A model generated the notes under the pieces. That model made no database searches. It was not told the DNA's origin and saw only the letters and a program-made list of their open reading frames with translations. A program made the position numbers and the translations under genes. From a virus, in the IMG/VR virus record IMGVR_UViG_3300032285_003819, positions 1 through 52,665 of that record: 52,665 nucleotides of DNA. One strand, 5' to 3'. This document shows positions 44,565-52,391 of the stretch, in pieces (position 1 is the first letter of the stretch; each line of letters begins with the position of its first letter).

Positions 44565-46551
44565 TTTTTAAATCGCTTATGCAATGATCTATCTTCTCTT
44601 TCACCATTTCAAATGTTATTTCTCTGCTACATTCAAAATTTTTATTTTCAGGACACCAAGACCAATTACTATATTCAAATTTATATTTTTTGTTATTAAA
44701 ACAGCTGTTACAAACATTCATGTTTTGCACACAGTAAGGAGTAAAAAATTCAAAATTTTGAGCTACTGAATTATTTATACGCACAACTTTTTTACCCAAT
44801 CCCCACGCTAACCAAGAAAGACCAGAGCTTAAACCAATAAAAAATTCACAATTATCAATTATGTTAATTATCTCATCAAATGAGTCATTACCAGCAAAAT
44901 AATCAACATTATCTGGACATTTGTTAATATAAGGAGTTCTACCAAAACTATAATATTTATCAACACAAATTACTTTGTAACCTAAATTTTTCAAATAATC
45001 AACTATTGTTGTCCATCCTTCTGCATTATTCCAATATTTAAATTGACCAGTAGTTTGAACAGCTATGCAAACATATTTCTCACAATCAAATTTTTTTTGT
45101 TGATTAAAGTTTTTAATTTTACAAGGCTCCTCTTCATAAGTTAAACCTAAAATCAAGCAAGCTATTTCTTGTAAATTTTTACTTATCCAATCCATATTAT
45201 CGAAACAACCTATTTTAAAATGAATATTTTCATTGCACATCTGTTTCTGAGTGTAATCAAAGAAATTTAATTCAGGATAAGTTTGCTGTAATATATTTTT
45301 ATATGGAGTAAAATAATTAACTTTTATATTTTTTTCTCTAGCATATCTAGCAACAATCGGAGTCCATGCAATAAAATCGCCAAGACTATTTGATTCATTG
45401 GTTATATTAATCGTTTTTTTTTCTGACTTGTTTTTTAAATGATCGATTGCTATTTTTGCAGCTTTTTCCCATGTGAAATTTTTTCTTATAAAATCGCTAT
45501 CTTTTAATGCTTTTTGTTTATAAAATTCATAGCTATTATAAACTTCAAGCATCTTCTTTTTTAAATCATTATAATCTGGATTATAATATCCAAACATAGT
45601 ATCATTTTTATCTAAGATTTCTCCATGAACTTTTACGGCTATTCCTAATCCTTTTGCAAATTCTAATTGACCAGAACAATTTGAATATATTGATGGTATT
45701 CCACAAGCTAAAGATTCAATAAGAGGAAGATTCCAACCTTCTGATCTAGCGCATGATAAAAAAACACTACTACTTTTTATCATTTTTATCAATTCGCATC
45801 TCTCTTGAAAATCAATTATTTTTATATTTTCGCAAGTAATATTCATTTCTTCAAGTCTTTGTTTTGTAGATTTATGACTGTCATCTGGAAAATTATTAGA
45901 ACACGAAAGTAATAATTGGACATTACTATTGTTTCCAAATAATTCAACAAAAGCTTGCACTATTTCTTTTGTGCTTTTTCTTCTTTCCCATTTTCCTAGT
46001 ACTAAAAAAGTAAATTTATCATTATTTTTCAAATCTTCTGGGAAAAGTTCATTTGGATCTATTCCTTCTGGTACGATTCTTATTTTTTCACGCGAGAATC
46101 CTTGCCTTATTAAACAATCATATTGCCAATGAGTAGGAACCCAAACTTGATCAGCAAAATTTAATTTTTCAAAAAAAGAATTGGGGTATGTGGTTTTTTC
46201 CCAAACATTATAAAATATTTTTTTACCAGAATAATTATCATTATAATATTGATGAAAACAATCAACCAAAACTATATCAAATTCATGATCAAAATTATTA
46301 AGACCATTATAAATAGGCACATCGAACTGCCCATTTTCAAAAGAGCATGTTTGTAAAGCTAATATTTTTTTATCCAATTTATCTACAGAATCCCCATGAA
46401 CCTCTTTTGAATTAACCCCTTTCCAGTTTGAATCTACAGAATAATTTCTAATTTTGACATCCGATTCTTTAGATAAAGCTCTAAAAAAATTTCTAGAATG
46501 AATTGCGTATCCAGTCCTACCAATATAACAACAATGACCTAAAATTTTCAT
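44548..46551 (-). CDS. GT4 - TibC-like glycosyltransferase fusion
   Basis: 667 aa, two enzymes in one chain. Residues 1-370 are a GT4 transferase (FLVLGKWERRKSTKEIVQAF about 185; ARSEGWNLPLIESLACGIPS about 270). Residues 380-660 are a second TibC-like domain: NSLGDFIAWTPIVARYA, AVQTTGQFKYWNNAEGW, FFIGLSSGLSWLAWGLGKKV, and the four-cysteine end (CNSC, WSWCP, FECS). It is clearly related to the neighbouring stand-alone enzyme, so one arose by duplication. Fusion suggests two consecutive sugar transfers to the same acceptor. It overlaps its neighbours by 4 and 17 nt. Confidence 0.8.
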   Translation of the reverse strand: MKILGHCCYIGRTGYAIHSRNFFRALSKESDVKIRNYSVDSNWKGVNSKEVHGDSVDKLDKKILALQTCSFENGQFDVPIYNGLNNFDHEFDIVLVDCFHQYYNDNYSGKKIFYNVWEKTTYPNSFFEKLNFADQVWVPTHWQYDCLIRQGFSREKIRIVPEGIDPNELFPEDLKNNDKFTFLVLGKWERRKSTKEIVQAFVELFGNNSNVQLLLSCSNNFPDDSHKSTKQRLEEMNITCENIKIIDFQERCELIKMIKSSSVFLSCARSEGWNLPLIESLACGIPSIYSNCSGQLEFAKGLGIAVKVHGEILDKNDTMFGYYNPDYNDLKKKMLEVYNSYEFYKQKALKDSDFIRKNFTWEKAAKIAIDHLKNKSEKKTINITNESNSLGDFIAWTPIVARYAREKNIKVNYFTPYKNILQQTYPELNFFDYTQKQMCNENIHFKIGCFDNMDWISKNLQEIACLILGLTYEEEPCKIKNFNQQKKFDCEKYVCIAVQTTGQFKYWNNAEGWTTIVDYLKNLGYKVICVDKYYSFGRTPYINKCPDNVDYFAGNDSFDEIINIIDNCEFFIGLSSGLSWLAWGLGKKVVRINNSVAQNFEFFTPYCVQNMNVCNSCFNNKKYKFEYSNWSWCPENKNFECSREITFEMVKEKIDHCISDLKNENIN

Positions 46552-48722
46552 ATAATAATATAATTATGTCTTATATATCTATAAAATCCATACGAGTAAC
46601 TTTTTACTTGGTTCTGTATTTTATTAAAATTTTCTTCTAAAATTTTATCTAATTCATGTTTATTATCAAAATAATTTTCTTCTAAATAATATAAAATAAT
46701 TTTAGCTTTATTATTGTTTGATTTTATTTTATCAACCGTGTCTTTTATAAAATTTGAATTCAAAAAATAATCGCAAATTATCAAATAAAAATCAGAATCG
46801 TAATTACAATCAAAATCTATTTTACAATCAGAATATAAATTTCTGAATTTATTTTTTTGATCCAAACTTAAATTTTGCGAAATAATGGATATAGATTTAT
46901 TATGTAAAATATTTATTCCTAAAATCAACAAACCCGAAGTTTCTTTATAAATATCATTAAAAATATAATAAGGATCATAACAATTATTTTTTAATTTATT
47001 ATATGCTAAATCAAAATTCGCATTGAAATTGGGTTTTGCTGGAGAATGAGAATCAGAATCTTGTCTTAATTTCCAATTGTATAAGCATCTAGGTATATGC
47101 ATCCATTTACCCAAACTATTAAAATACATAACTCTATATGAATCTTCAGAAACAGCGTTAAAATCATTTATTTCGAAATTAATTTCTTTGATATTTTTAA
47201 AACATCTTAAATGGCTAAAAGCATAATAAGAAATATTATTCAAATAATTTATATTTGGATGAAATGATGGTAAATTATCTAAAAGATTTTTGTTATTTTT
47301 TAGCAAAGATATAGAATGAAAATTATTATTTTCTGTTTTTATAAACTCACTGCTTATAAACACAGCTTCTGGATAAGACGATGCGAATTTATTATAAATA
47401 TTTAAAAAGCTTGGATCAAATTCGTCATCACAATCTATCAAAACTATATAGTCAAATGAAGAATCAAAAAATTTATTAGGTTGCCAGAACATTTCTTTTT
47501 TACGAGACTGTTCTACATATTTTACATTTTTAAAATATTTTATTTTTTCAAGAAGCATTGATTTAGTATTATCAGAACTAAAATCATCAGTTATTATCCA
47601 CTCAAAATTATCGTAATCAATTTTAGATATTTGATCAAATATAAAATCTACAAATTTTTCTGCATTATAAAAAGATGTATAAAGACCGAATTTTTGCCTT
47701 TTTAAAGGATAAATATTATTCATTTTAACACTAGAAAGATCGTATTTTGGATACACTATAGATTTATTTATAGATGTAATATCGATCTCTTTAAATTTTT
47801 CTAAAACATCATTATAACTAGGATGACATTTAAAAGTTTTATATTTTTCTAAACAATCTGGTAAATAAGGAGTAGCATTTATAGTTCCCCATTCTTTTAC
47901 TGAATATTTTACATCACTTGTGCAAAAAATTTTGCAATCTCCTCCTATAAATTTATATTTATAATCTCTTGATCTTTTTCTTATTGGATTGACATATCTA
48001 TAATCTGATGCAGTTCCTACTTGTATTATCCATGCATCAGTCGTACCAGCCACATGAAGCGGACCAGAATCCATAGTAATTATACAAATAGAATTATTTA
48101 TCAAATGCCACATATCACTGATAGAAGAACCATCATTAGAGTAATTGATTATATTATTACCTTTTGGCACAAAACATTTTTTTTCAATAATTCCTTCAGA
48201 AGTTGGTTCTAAATAATCTTTTCCAATTACTACTATATTATAACCTAATTCACTTATTTTATCGGCAAGATTCTGCCAATTTTCTTTGCTCCAAGTTCTA
48301 TTCTTCCAATTAGAGGTAGTATGTATACAAACATAGTTATTTAGGCTTTTAATATCATATTTACAATGTTCATCTGCAAAAAAATCTAAAGTTAATTCTT
48401 CATCTAATAAATCAAAACCTAAATCAAAAGCGCAACTTCTTCTTCTATCACAAGTATGTATTTTTCTAAGAGATTTAATTCTAGAATCTTTGAAAAAACT
48501 TTCCATTTCAAAACAAGATAAAACTTCATATTTAGATTCGTCCACTTCTTCTTCTAAAAAAAAATTAGAATCTACATAAGGATTATTTTTAAAAAGACTG
48601 GGGTATTTAGATTTTACACTTATTTTTCTTCCATAAGCTTTTGATAATTTTCTTAAAGCTGGAGTAGCGCAAAGAGTATCGCCCATACCATAACCATGTA
48701 TCTTTAATAACACTTCTTTCAT
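46548..48722 (-). CDS. GT9 - GT2 glycosyltransferase fusion
   Basis: 724 aa. Residues 1-330 are a GT9 (heptosyltransferase-type) domain: IHGYGMGDTLCATPALRKL, CIHTTSNWKNRTWSKENW and MDSGPLHVAGTTDAW (about residue 217). About 355-560 form a GT2 domain: FGLYTSFYNAEKFVDFIF, WIITDDFSSDNT and the metal-binding LIDCDDEFDP (about 427-436). The last 150 residues, with the LLILGINILHNKSISII segment, look like a separate alpha/beta domain I cannot name. A three-part enzyme of this type is probably soluble, since no membrane segment is seen. It follows the DUF6165 gene with a 4-nt overlap. Confidence 0.8.
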   Translation of the reverse strand: MKEVLLKIHGYGMGDTLCATPALRKLSKAYGRKISVKSKYPSLFKNNPYVDSNFFLEEEVDESKYEVLSCFEMESFFKDSRIKSLRKIHTCDRRRSCAFDLGFDLLDEELTLDFFADEHCKYDIKSLNNYVCIHTTSNWKNRTWSKENWQNLADKISELGYNIVVIGKDYLEPTSEGIIEKKCFVPKGNNIINYSNDGSSISDMWHLINNSICIITMDSGPLHVAGTTDAWIIQVGTASDYRYVNPIRKRSRDYKYKFIGGDCKIFCTSDVKYSVKEWGTINATPYLPDCLEKYKTFKCHPSYNDVLEKFKEIDITSINKSIVYPKYDLSSVKMNNIYPLKRQKFGLYTSFYNAEKFVDFIFDQISKIDYDNFEWIITDDFSSDNTKSMLLEKIKYFKNVKYVEQSRKKEMFWQPNKFFDSSFDYIVLIDCDDEFDPSFLNIYNKFASSYPEAVFISSEFIKTENNNFHSISLLKNNKNLLDNLPSFHPNINYLNNISYYAFSHLRCFKNIKEINFEINDFNAVSEDSYRVMYFNSLGKWMHIPRCLYNWKLRQDSDSHSPAKPNFNANFDLAYNKLKNNCYDPYYIFNDIYKETSGLLILGINILHNKSISIISQNLSLDQKNKFRNLYSDCKIDFDCNYDSDFYLIICDYFLNSNFIKDTVDKIKSNNNKAKIILYYLEENYFDNKHELDKILEENFNKIQNQVKSYSYGFYRYIRHNYIII

Positions 48723-49078
48723 GTAAAATGTTTAAATTCTAGAACGCTAGAATTGTAATTTTTATTTATTTCTGATTTTATCTTGAATCGCGCATCGTTA
48801 TTTTTATAGACGCTTCTGGCTAACTCTACGAATTCTGTATCGAATTCATTATTCTTTTCTTTTATTCTTATATCATCTTCGATATACCATAATTTTTGAT
48901 TAACATTTTGCAAATCAGTAAAATACCTCTGTTCAATATTAAAAGGTTTAATAATTTCATTTATTAAATTGATTTCTTCATCAATTTTTATAGAAGCATT
49001 TGGTATATTTTGTTTTTTTATTTTTAATATTGTTATCTTGTCAACTGCTTCGCCGATAGAAACTGGAATTTGTATCAT
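48719..49078 (-). CDS. DUF6165 family protein
   Basis: 119 aa from ATG 49078, chosen over an in-frame ATG at 49111 because it follows the FkbM stop by 7 bp and begins MIQIPVSIGEAVDKITILKI, the family's usual N-terminus. Other conserved blocks are LWYIEDDIRIKEKNNEFDTEF and LARSVYKNNDARFKIKSEIN. The function of DUF6165 is unknown; its members often neighbour glycan-related genes, and the setting here agrees. It overlaps the GT9-GT2 gene by 4 nt. Confidence 0.75.
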   Translation of the reverse strand: MIQIPVSIGEAVDKITILKIKKQNIPNASIKIDEEINLINEIIKPFNIEQRYFTDLQNVNQKLWYIEDDIRIKEKNNEFDTEFVELARSVYKNNDARFKIKSEINKNYNSSVLEFKHFT

Positions 49079-49085
49079 ATATATT

Positions 49086-50060
49086 TTATGCAAGAGAACG
49101 ATTTTTTGCAAAAATAATTCCCAACTTTTCTGATTTTACGATTACCCTATATTCAAAACCATTTTTCTCAAAGAAAGAAGTTAAATTTTGAAAATGACCG
49201 TGATATTCAACAGCTATTTTTCTGATATTATTTTTTATATAGTCAGCATTTTGTTCTGTGAAAATATAATGCTCTCCTCCTTCACAATCGCACTTAAAAT
49301 AGTCAATTTTTTGAATATTATTTTTGTTTATAAAATCTAAAAATGAGTAGCCTTGAATTTTTTGCTGAGGTCTATTTCTATCATACCAATTAATATTTTC
49401 ATTATCTGCTATAAAATTAGCTGGATCTGTATCAGATAACAATACTAAATATTTTTCTTCTGTTTTATTGGATATAGCTACATTATTCAACACAACTTGT
49501 GGAAAATGAGCGAAATAATCTTCGAGAATAGAAAAAGATTTCAATGAAGGTTCGCAGCAATAAATTTTTGAACATTTATTGTTTATTGCTTTTGTTATAA
49601 AAGCTCCAATATTTGAACCAATATCTAAAACAACATCATTCTTTTCTAAGGAAAAGAAATCAGAATCATATTCTTTAAAACAAAAAACTTCCATAAAACT
49701 ACTCATTTCTATTCCATCATTAATATATTTTAAAATTTGTGGAGCTTCTGTCAACGCATCTGACATTTTAAAATTAGAAGAGTAAAAAGATTCTGAAAAT
49801 ATTAACTCCTCATCATCAAAAATTTCTAATCTCAATGAATTAGATATTTTTTCGCCAATTGAATGTCCTATAAAATAAACATAATCTTTTATCAATATCA
49901 TATCATCATAATGATAAATAAAATTAAAAAAACCATCTTTCAGTTTTACTGATAAAATTTTATTTTCATATTTTGAATCATTTAATTTGAAATGAATAAC
50001 TGCTTTTGATGGATTCAAATTAAACTCTATTCCAGTTATTGTAAACAGTTCTTTTTTCAT
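49086..50060 (-). CDS. FkbM-family methyltransferase
   Basis: 324 aa. Residues about 1-120 are a beta-rich leader unlike usual FkbM proteins. The catalytic domain then shows the S-adenosylmethionine motif VVLDIGSNIGAF (about residue 143), YCCEPSLKSFSIL, and YFKCDCEGGEHYI (about 247), typical of the FkbM family that O-methylates sugars or natural products. It starts at the A of the epimerase stop (TAATG), so it is coupled. In the locus it probably methylates the sugar assembled by the transferases, capping or masking the chain. Confidence 0.85.
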   Translation of the reverse strand: MKKELFTITGIEFNLNPSKAVIHFKLNDSKYENKILSVKLKDGFFNFIYHYDDMILIKDYVYFIGHSIGEKISNSLRLEIFDDEELIFSESFYSSNFKMSDALTEAPQILKYINDGIEMSSFMEVFCFKEYDSDFFSLEKNDVVLDIGSNIGAFITKAINNKCSKIYCCEPSLKSFSILEDYFAHFPQVVLNNVAISNKTEEKYLVLLSDTDPANFIADNENINWYDRNRPQQKIQGYSFLDFINKNNIQKIDYFKCDCEGGEHYIFTEQNADYIKNNIRKIAVEYHGHFQNLTSFFEKNGFEYRVIVKSEKLGIIFAKNRSLA

Positions 50061-50869
50061 TATGTGATGTTATTTAATTTATTAATATTCGCACATGAGT
50101 GTCGCACTTCTTGTTTAGCTTCCTTATATATTATATCGCTACTGAACTGTTTTGCTAGCGTATTTATCGAAATAGAATTGCCGGTGCCAATATTGAAAAT
50201 TTCGTTTTTGATTTGTTTATTTAATAGGTTAGAGATATGATTACATACATCGTTGACGCTTATAAAGTCTCTTGTTTGTTCGCCATCTCCATATATAGTC
50301 AATGGTTCTTTCTTCTGAAAAGCAAGATTGAATGCCGTAATCACTCCAGCATATTGCGGATTCTGTCCTTGACCAAATACATTAAAAAATCTAAATATTA
50401 AATAATCGATGCCCCACAATTGGCAATACATTTGTATATACTTCTCGGATACTAATTTATCTAATCCGTATGGGCTATTAGGCTCTGTAGAATCTGTTTC
50501 GCTAACTGTTCCTTCTTTATTACCATATACTGCTGCACTAGATGAGAATAAAAATTGTTTGATGCCGTGAAGTTTGGCGGCTGACAATATCTTTATAGTC
50601 AAGAATGTATTATTGCCGAAACTATTTACTGGATCTTCAAATGATCGCGGCACACTTACCATTGCTGCGAGATGAATTATGCAATCTACTGCCTTAAATA
50701 TGTTATCGTTAACGTCGATATCTAATATGTCTATGATTTTTTGCTTGTCAGTAGGAAGTGCGGTGCTAATAACTTTATCCAAGTTATAAACGTCATGTCC
50801 ATCGCTAGACAATTTATTTATTAGATGCGTACCGATAAACCCGCTGCCGCCAGTAATCAATATTCTCAT
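50060..50869 (-). CDS. NAD-dependent sugar epimerase/dehydratase (short C-terminus)
   Basis: 269 aa, extended SDR family. The NAD(P)-binding motif TGGSGFIG is at residues 6-13. The catalytic Ser lies in LFSSSAAVYG (about 107-116), with Y134 and K138 in YGLDK. RFFNVFGQGQNPQYAGVI and GDGEQTRDFISVNDV are typical of UDP-sugar 4-epimerases and related dehydratases. Usual length is about 310; this one stops after ANINKLNNIT, about 40 residues short at the C-terminus, where substrate contacts and the final helices lie. It may still be active or be a remnant. It overlaps both neighbours (ATGA, TAATG). Confidence 0.85.
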   Translation of the reverse strand: MRILITGGSGFIGTHLINKLSSDGHDVYNLDKVISTALPTDKQKIIDILDIDVNDNIFKAVDCIIHLAAMVSVPRSFEDPVNSFGNNTFLTIKILSAAKLHGIKQFLFSSSAAVYGNKEGTVSETDSTEPNSPYGLDKLVSEKYIQMYCQLWGIDYLIFRFFNVFGQGQNPQYAGVITAFNLAFQKKEPLTIYGDGEQTRDFISVNDVCNHISNLLNKQIKNEIFNIGTGNSISINTLAKQFSSDIIYKEAKQEVRHSCANINKLNNIT

Positions 50870-51222
50870 ATGTTGTATTCTATGTTATTTTCCGTGTTTA
50901 AGTATTCAATAGCGTTATATAAGATAGAAATGTTATCATCAAATCTACCAATTCCTAAATTACAGCTATTACATATATAGCCGCGAAATGTGTTATCGAA
51001 GTGACAATGATCTAATATCCATGATGTTGTATGTTTTTTGCATATTGGGCAATCGCCGGGAGGAGGTGGGGGGTTTTGAGACCGTAGGTTTCGGCGCAAT
51101 GAACTGAGTTCGTTATTGCATGATTTGCAAGTATTCTTTCTGCCAGCGTCACTTGTGGAAAAGAATGGGAATTCACTTATATCTTTTTCAATTTTACAGC
51201 TGCGGCAGATCTTTGTACACAT
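50866..51222 (-). CDS. Endonuclease VII-like HNH nuclease
   Basis: 118 aa. The N-terminal zinc-finger-like part has C6, C9, C32 and C35. After a five-proline linker (51-55) comes the recombination endonuclease VII signature: CPIC (58-61), LDHCHFDNTFRGYICNSCN with D71-H72 and C84/C87. T4 gp49 of this family resolves branched DNA; smaller relatives act as homing or nicking enzymes. It is the first gene of the sugar operon and overlaps the epimerase by 4 nt. The place suggests either a hitchhiking homing-type gene or a second branch-cutting enzyme besides the ERCC4 protein. Confidence 0.8.
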   Translation of the reverse strand: MCTKICRSCKIEKDISEFPFFSTSDAGRKNTCKSCNNELSSLRRNLRSQNPPPPPGDCPICKKHTTSWILDHCHFDNTFRGYICNSCNLGIGRFDDNISILYNAIEYLNTENNIEYNI

Positions 51223-51352
51223 TTATAGTATATTGTATATATAAAAGCTTGGGTTTTTATAGTTTTTGTTTTAAAAAATAAGAGGTCGTTTATTTTTTTT
51301 GTTTTTTAATAGGGATTTATGGCTTGTTTTTGTTTTGTTTTTTTAAATGGCC

Positions 51353-51482
51353 GGGGGGGGTATGGGTTGTGTTGTTATTGAGATAAGAAAGAGGTAGATG
51401 TAATAAATAGATATAAGATATAAGTTAGGTATATTGGAGAATATATAAGATAGAATAAAATGAGTTGAGAGATTGAGAATAG
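51353..51482 (+). other. 130-nt cytosine-free tract
   Basis: From the G8 run to the first C of AGCC at 51483 the plus strand has only A, G and T. A leftward transcript would contain no G over this span. Even in AT-rich DNA such a stretch is very unlikely by chance. Confidence 0.8.
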
Positions 51483-51547
51483 CCTCCCCCTGCCTCAGCT
51501 CCAAAAAGTCAAGAGAAAAAAATTTCAAAAAAACGGTAGGGGTCGGA

Positions 51548-51568
51548 GGGTTGGCACGGTTCCTGCTG
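51548..51568 (+). repeat. Left arm of a 21-bp inverted repeat
   Basis: GGGTTGGCACGGTTC-C-TGCTG is the reverse complement of 52608-52628 with one mismatch (20 of 21). The two arms enclose the whole plus-strand small-gene cluster. Confidence 0.85.
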
Positions 51569-51627
51569 GCCGCAGACCCCCCTCCCCCAGGCCATCGGAA
51601 AAAAGTGAAAAAAGTTATCTGAAAGTG

Positions 51628-51656
51628 TTGACGGCCACCGAGTTTTCCCCCATAGT
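51628..51656 (+). promoter_or_regulatory. Sigma70-like promoter giving a leaderless start
   Basis: TTGACG (51628-51633), 17-bp spacer, CATAGT (51651-51656). The ATG at 51663 lies 7 nt after the end of the -10 box, so transcription would begin at or next to the start codon. Confidence 0.55.
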
Positions 51657-51662
51657 GTGTCC

Positions 51663-51902
51663 ATGCAAAACGAGATTGTGATTCTGAAGGTCAGCAAGTT
51701 CAAGACGGTCGCGCTGGTTGGTGTGACGTACCGCAAGGCGGACGGCACGACTGGCGTGTCACACGGTAAGACAGAGGCGGAAGCAATTGCAAACATCAGC
51801 GTGGTGATTCCTGCGAAAACGCTTGACTTCGCCCCGCTTGCAAAGCGCAGCACTAGCGGAAGCTACTTCCGCAACAACAACGGGATGATGGTTGAAGTCT
51901 GA
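51663..51902 (+). CDS. Small hypothetical protein, higher G+C
   Basis: 79 aa from ATG 51663; a GTG two codons earlier is less likely because the promoter's -10 box ends there. The sequence (IVILKVSKFKTVALVGVTYR, HGKTEAEAIANISVVIPAK) has two beta strands then a helix, with a basic polar end. No family recognised. Codons are much richer in G and C than in the phage structural genes, which suggests transfer or a different host-expression regime. It is followed 54 bp later by another gene of the same type. Confidence 0.6.
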   Translation: MQNEIVILKVSKFKTVALVGVTYRKADGTTGVSHGKTEAEAIANISVVIPAKTLDFAPLAKRSTSGSYFRNNNGMMVEV

Positions 51903-51921
51903 AAAAAGTCTGAAAAAAAAG

Positions 51922-51950
51922 TAGACAGGAAAGAGTTTCTACCCTACCTT
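51922..51950 (+). promoter_or_regulatory. Second promoter of the same form
   Basis: TAGACA (51922-51927), 17-bp spacer, TACCTT (51945-51950), then six bases and ATG at 51957. Both spacer length and distance to the ATG equal those of the promoter at 51628. Confidence 0.5.
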
Positions 51951-51956
51951 AACACC

Positions 51957-52115
51957 ATGACGAATGACTTCGCCAACATCAGCGCCGAGAGCAACCTGAG
52001 TGACATGATCGCCCTGTCCGCAGCCGAGATCATCGAAGCCAACGCATGGTTCGATGAGCGCAACGAAAGCGCAGTGACTCAGATGGACAACGACGAAATA
52101 CCTATGTCATTCTAA
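51957..52115 (+). CDS. Small acidic protein with SSB-tail-like C-terminus
   Basis: 52 aa, translated directly from 51957: it begins MTNDFANISAESNLSDMIAL, has a predicted helix (AAEIIEANAWFDERNES), and ends QMDNDEIPMSF. The acidic, hydrophobic tail resembles the protein-binding tip of bacterial SSB (MDFDDDIPF), which docks repair and replication proteins, but no OB fold is present. Codon use is G+C-rich like the preceding gene. It has its own promoter with a leaderless arrangement. No known family; the small size leaves some doubt, but composition and ending support a real gene. Confidence 0.6.
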   Translation: MTNDFANISAESNLSDMIALSAAEIIEANAWFDERNESAVTQMDNDEIPMSF

Positions 52116-52164
52116 TAACACAAAACAGTAGTAGTAATACTACAAAACCTTTTTTACAAATAAT
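52116..52164 (+). promoter_or_regulatory. Leader with small inverted repeat
   Basis: GTAGTA-A-TACTAC (52131-52143) is a compact inverted repeat between two small genes, followed by CCTTTTTT that could act as a weak terminator, and an A/T-rich leader before ATG 52165. Confidence 0.4.
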
Positions 52165-52377
52165 ATGACTCAAACTACTAAAGTTATTAGTTTTACTGAC
52201 AAGAGCGGTATTCGTAAATACGTTCTTACTGTGTTCAAAGGCAAGAACGAAAACAACACGCCTATCGTTTATCCGAAAGGTTTGTCAGTTGGAGACTACA
52301 CTAGGTACTGGCTCGCAATACAAGAACAGTATGGTCAAGTCTGTATTCGTACTGGTTATCGCCTTAACCAACTTTAA
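52165..52377 (+). CDS. Small hypothetical protein
   Basis: 70 aa, basic and beta-rich (TTKVISFTDKSGIRKYVLTVF, LSVGDYTRYWLAIQEQYGQV, CIRTGYRLNQL). There is no motif I can name. It has intermediate base composition between the G+C-rich pair before it and the AT-rich phage genes. It is preceded by an A-rich leader and is separated from the next small gene by 14 bp, so the two are probably co-transcribed. Confidence 0.55.
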   Translation: MTQTTKVISFTDKSGIRKYVLTVFKGKNENNTPIVYPKGLSVGDYTRYWLAIQEQYGQVCIRTGYRLNQL

Positions 52378-52391
52378 TAATAAAACAATAC

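Larger units (their letters stand above)
51223..51656. other. Long noncoding region of abnormal composition
   Basis: No convincing gene is seen in 434 bp. From left to right: AT-rich DNA that should hold the leftward promoter of the HNH operon (TATACT on the minus strand); a T-rich stretch with repeated GTTTT; a run of eight G (51353-51360); a 130-nt stretch with no C at all (51353-51482); a C-rich part; GGGTTGGCACGGTTC, which recurs inverted near 52620; then a promoter for the plus-strand gene. ORFs here on the minus strand are shadows with biased composition. Confidence 0.7.

Noticed and set aside
51509-51853. Minus-strand open frame of 114 codons in the right end
   Set aside because: It is antisense to the 79-residue gene and follows the C-rich composition; the plus-strand gene has a promoter and more natural protein composition.
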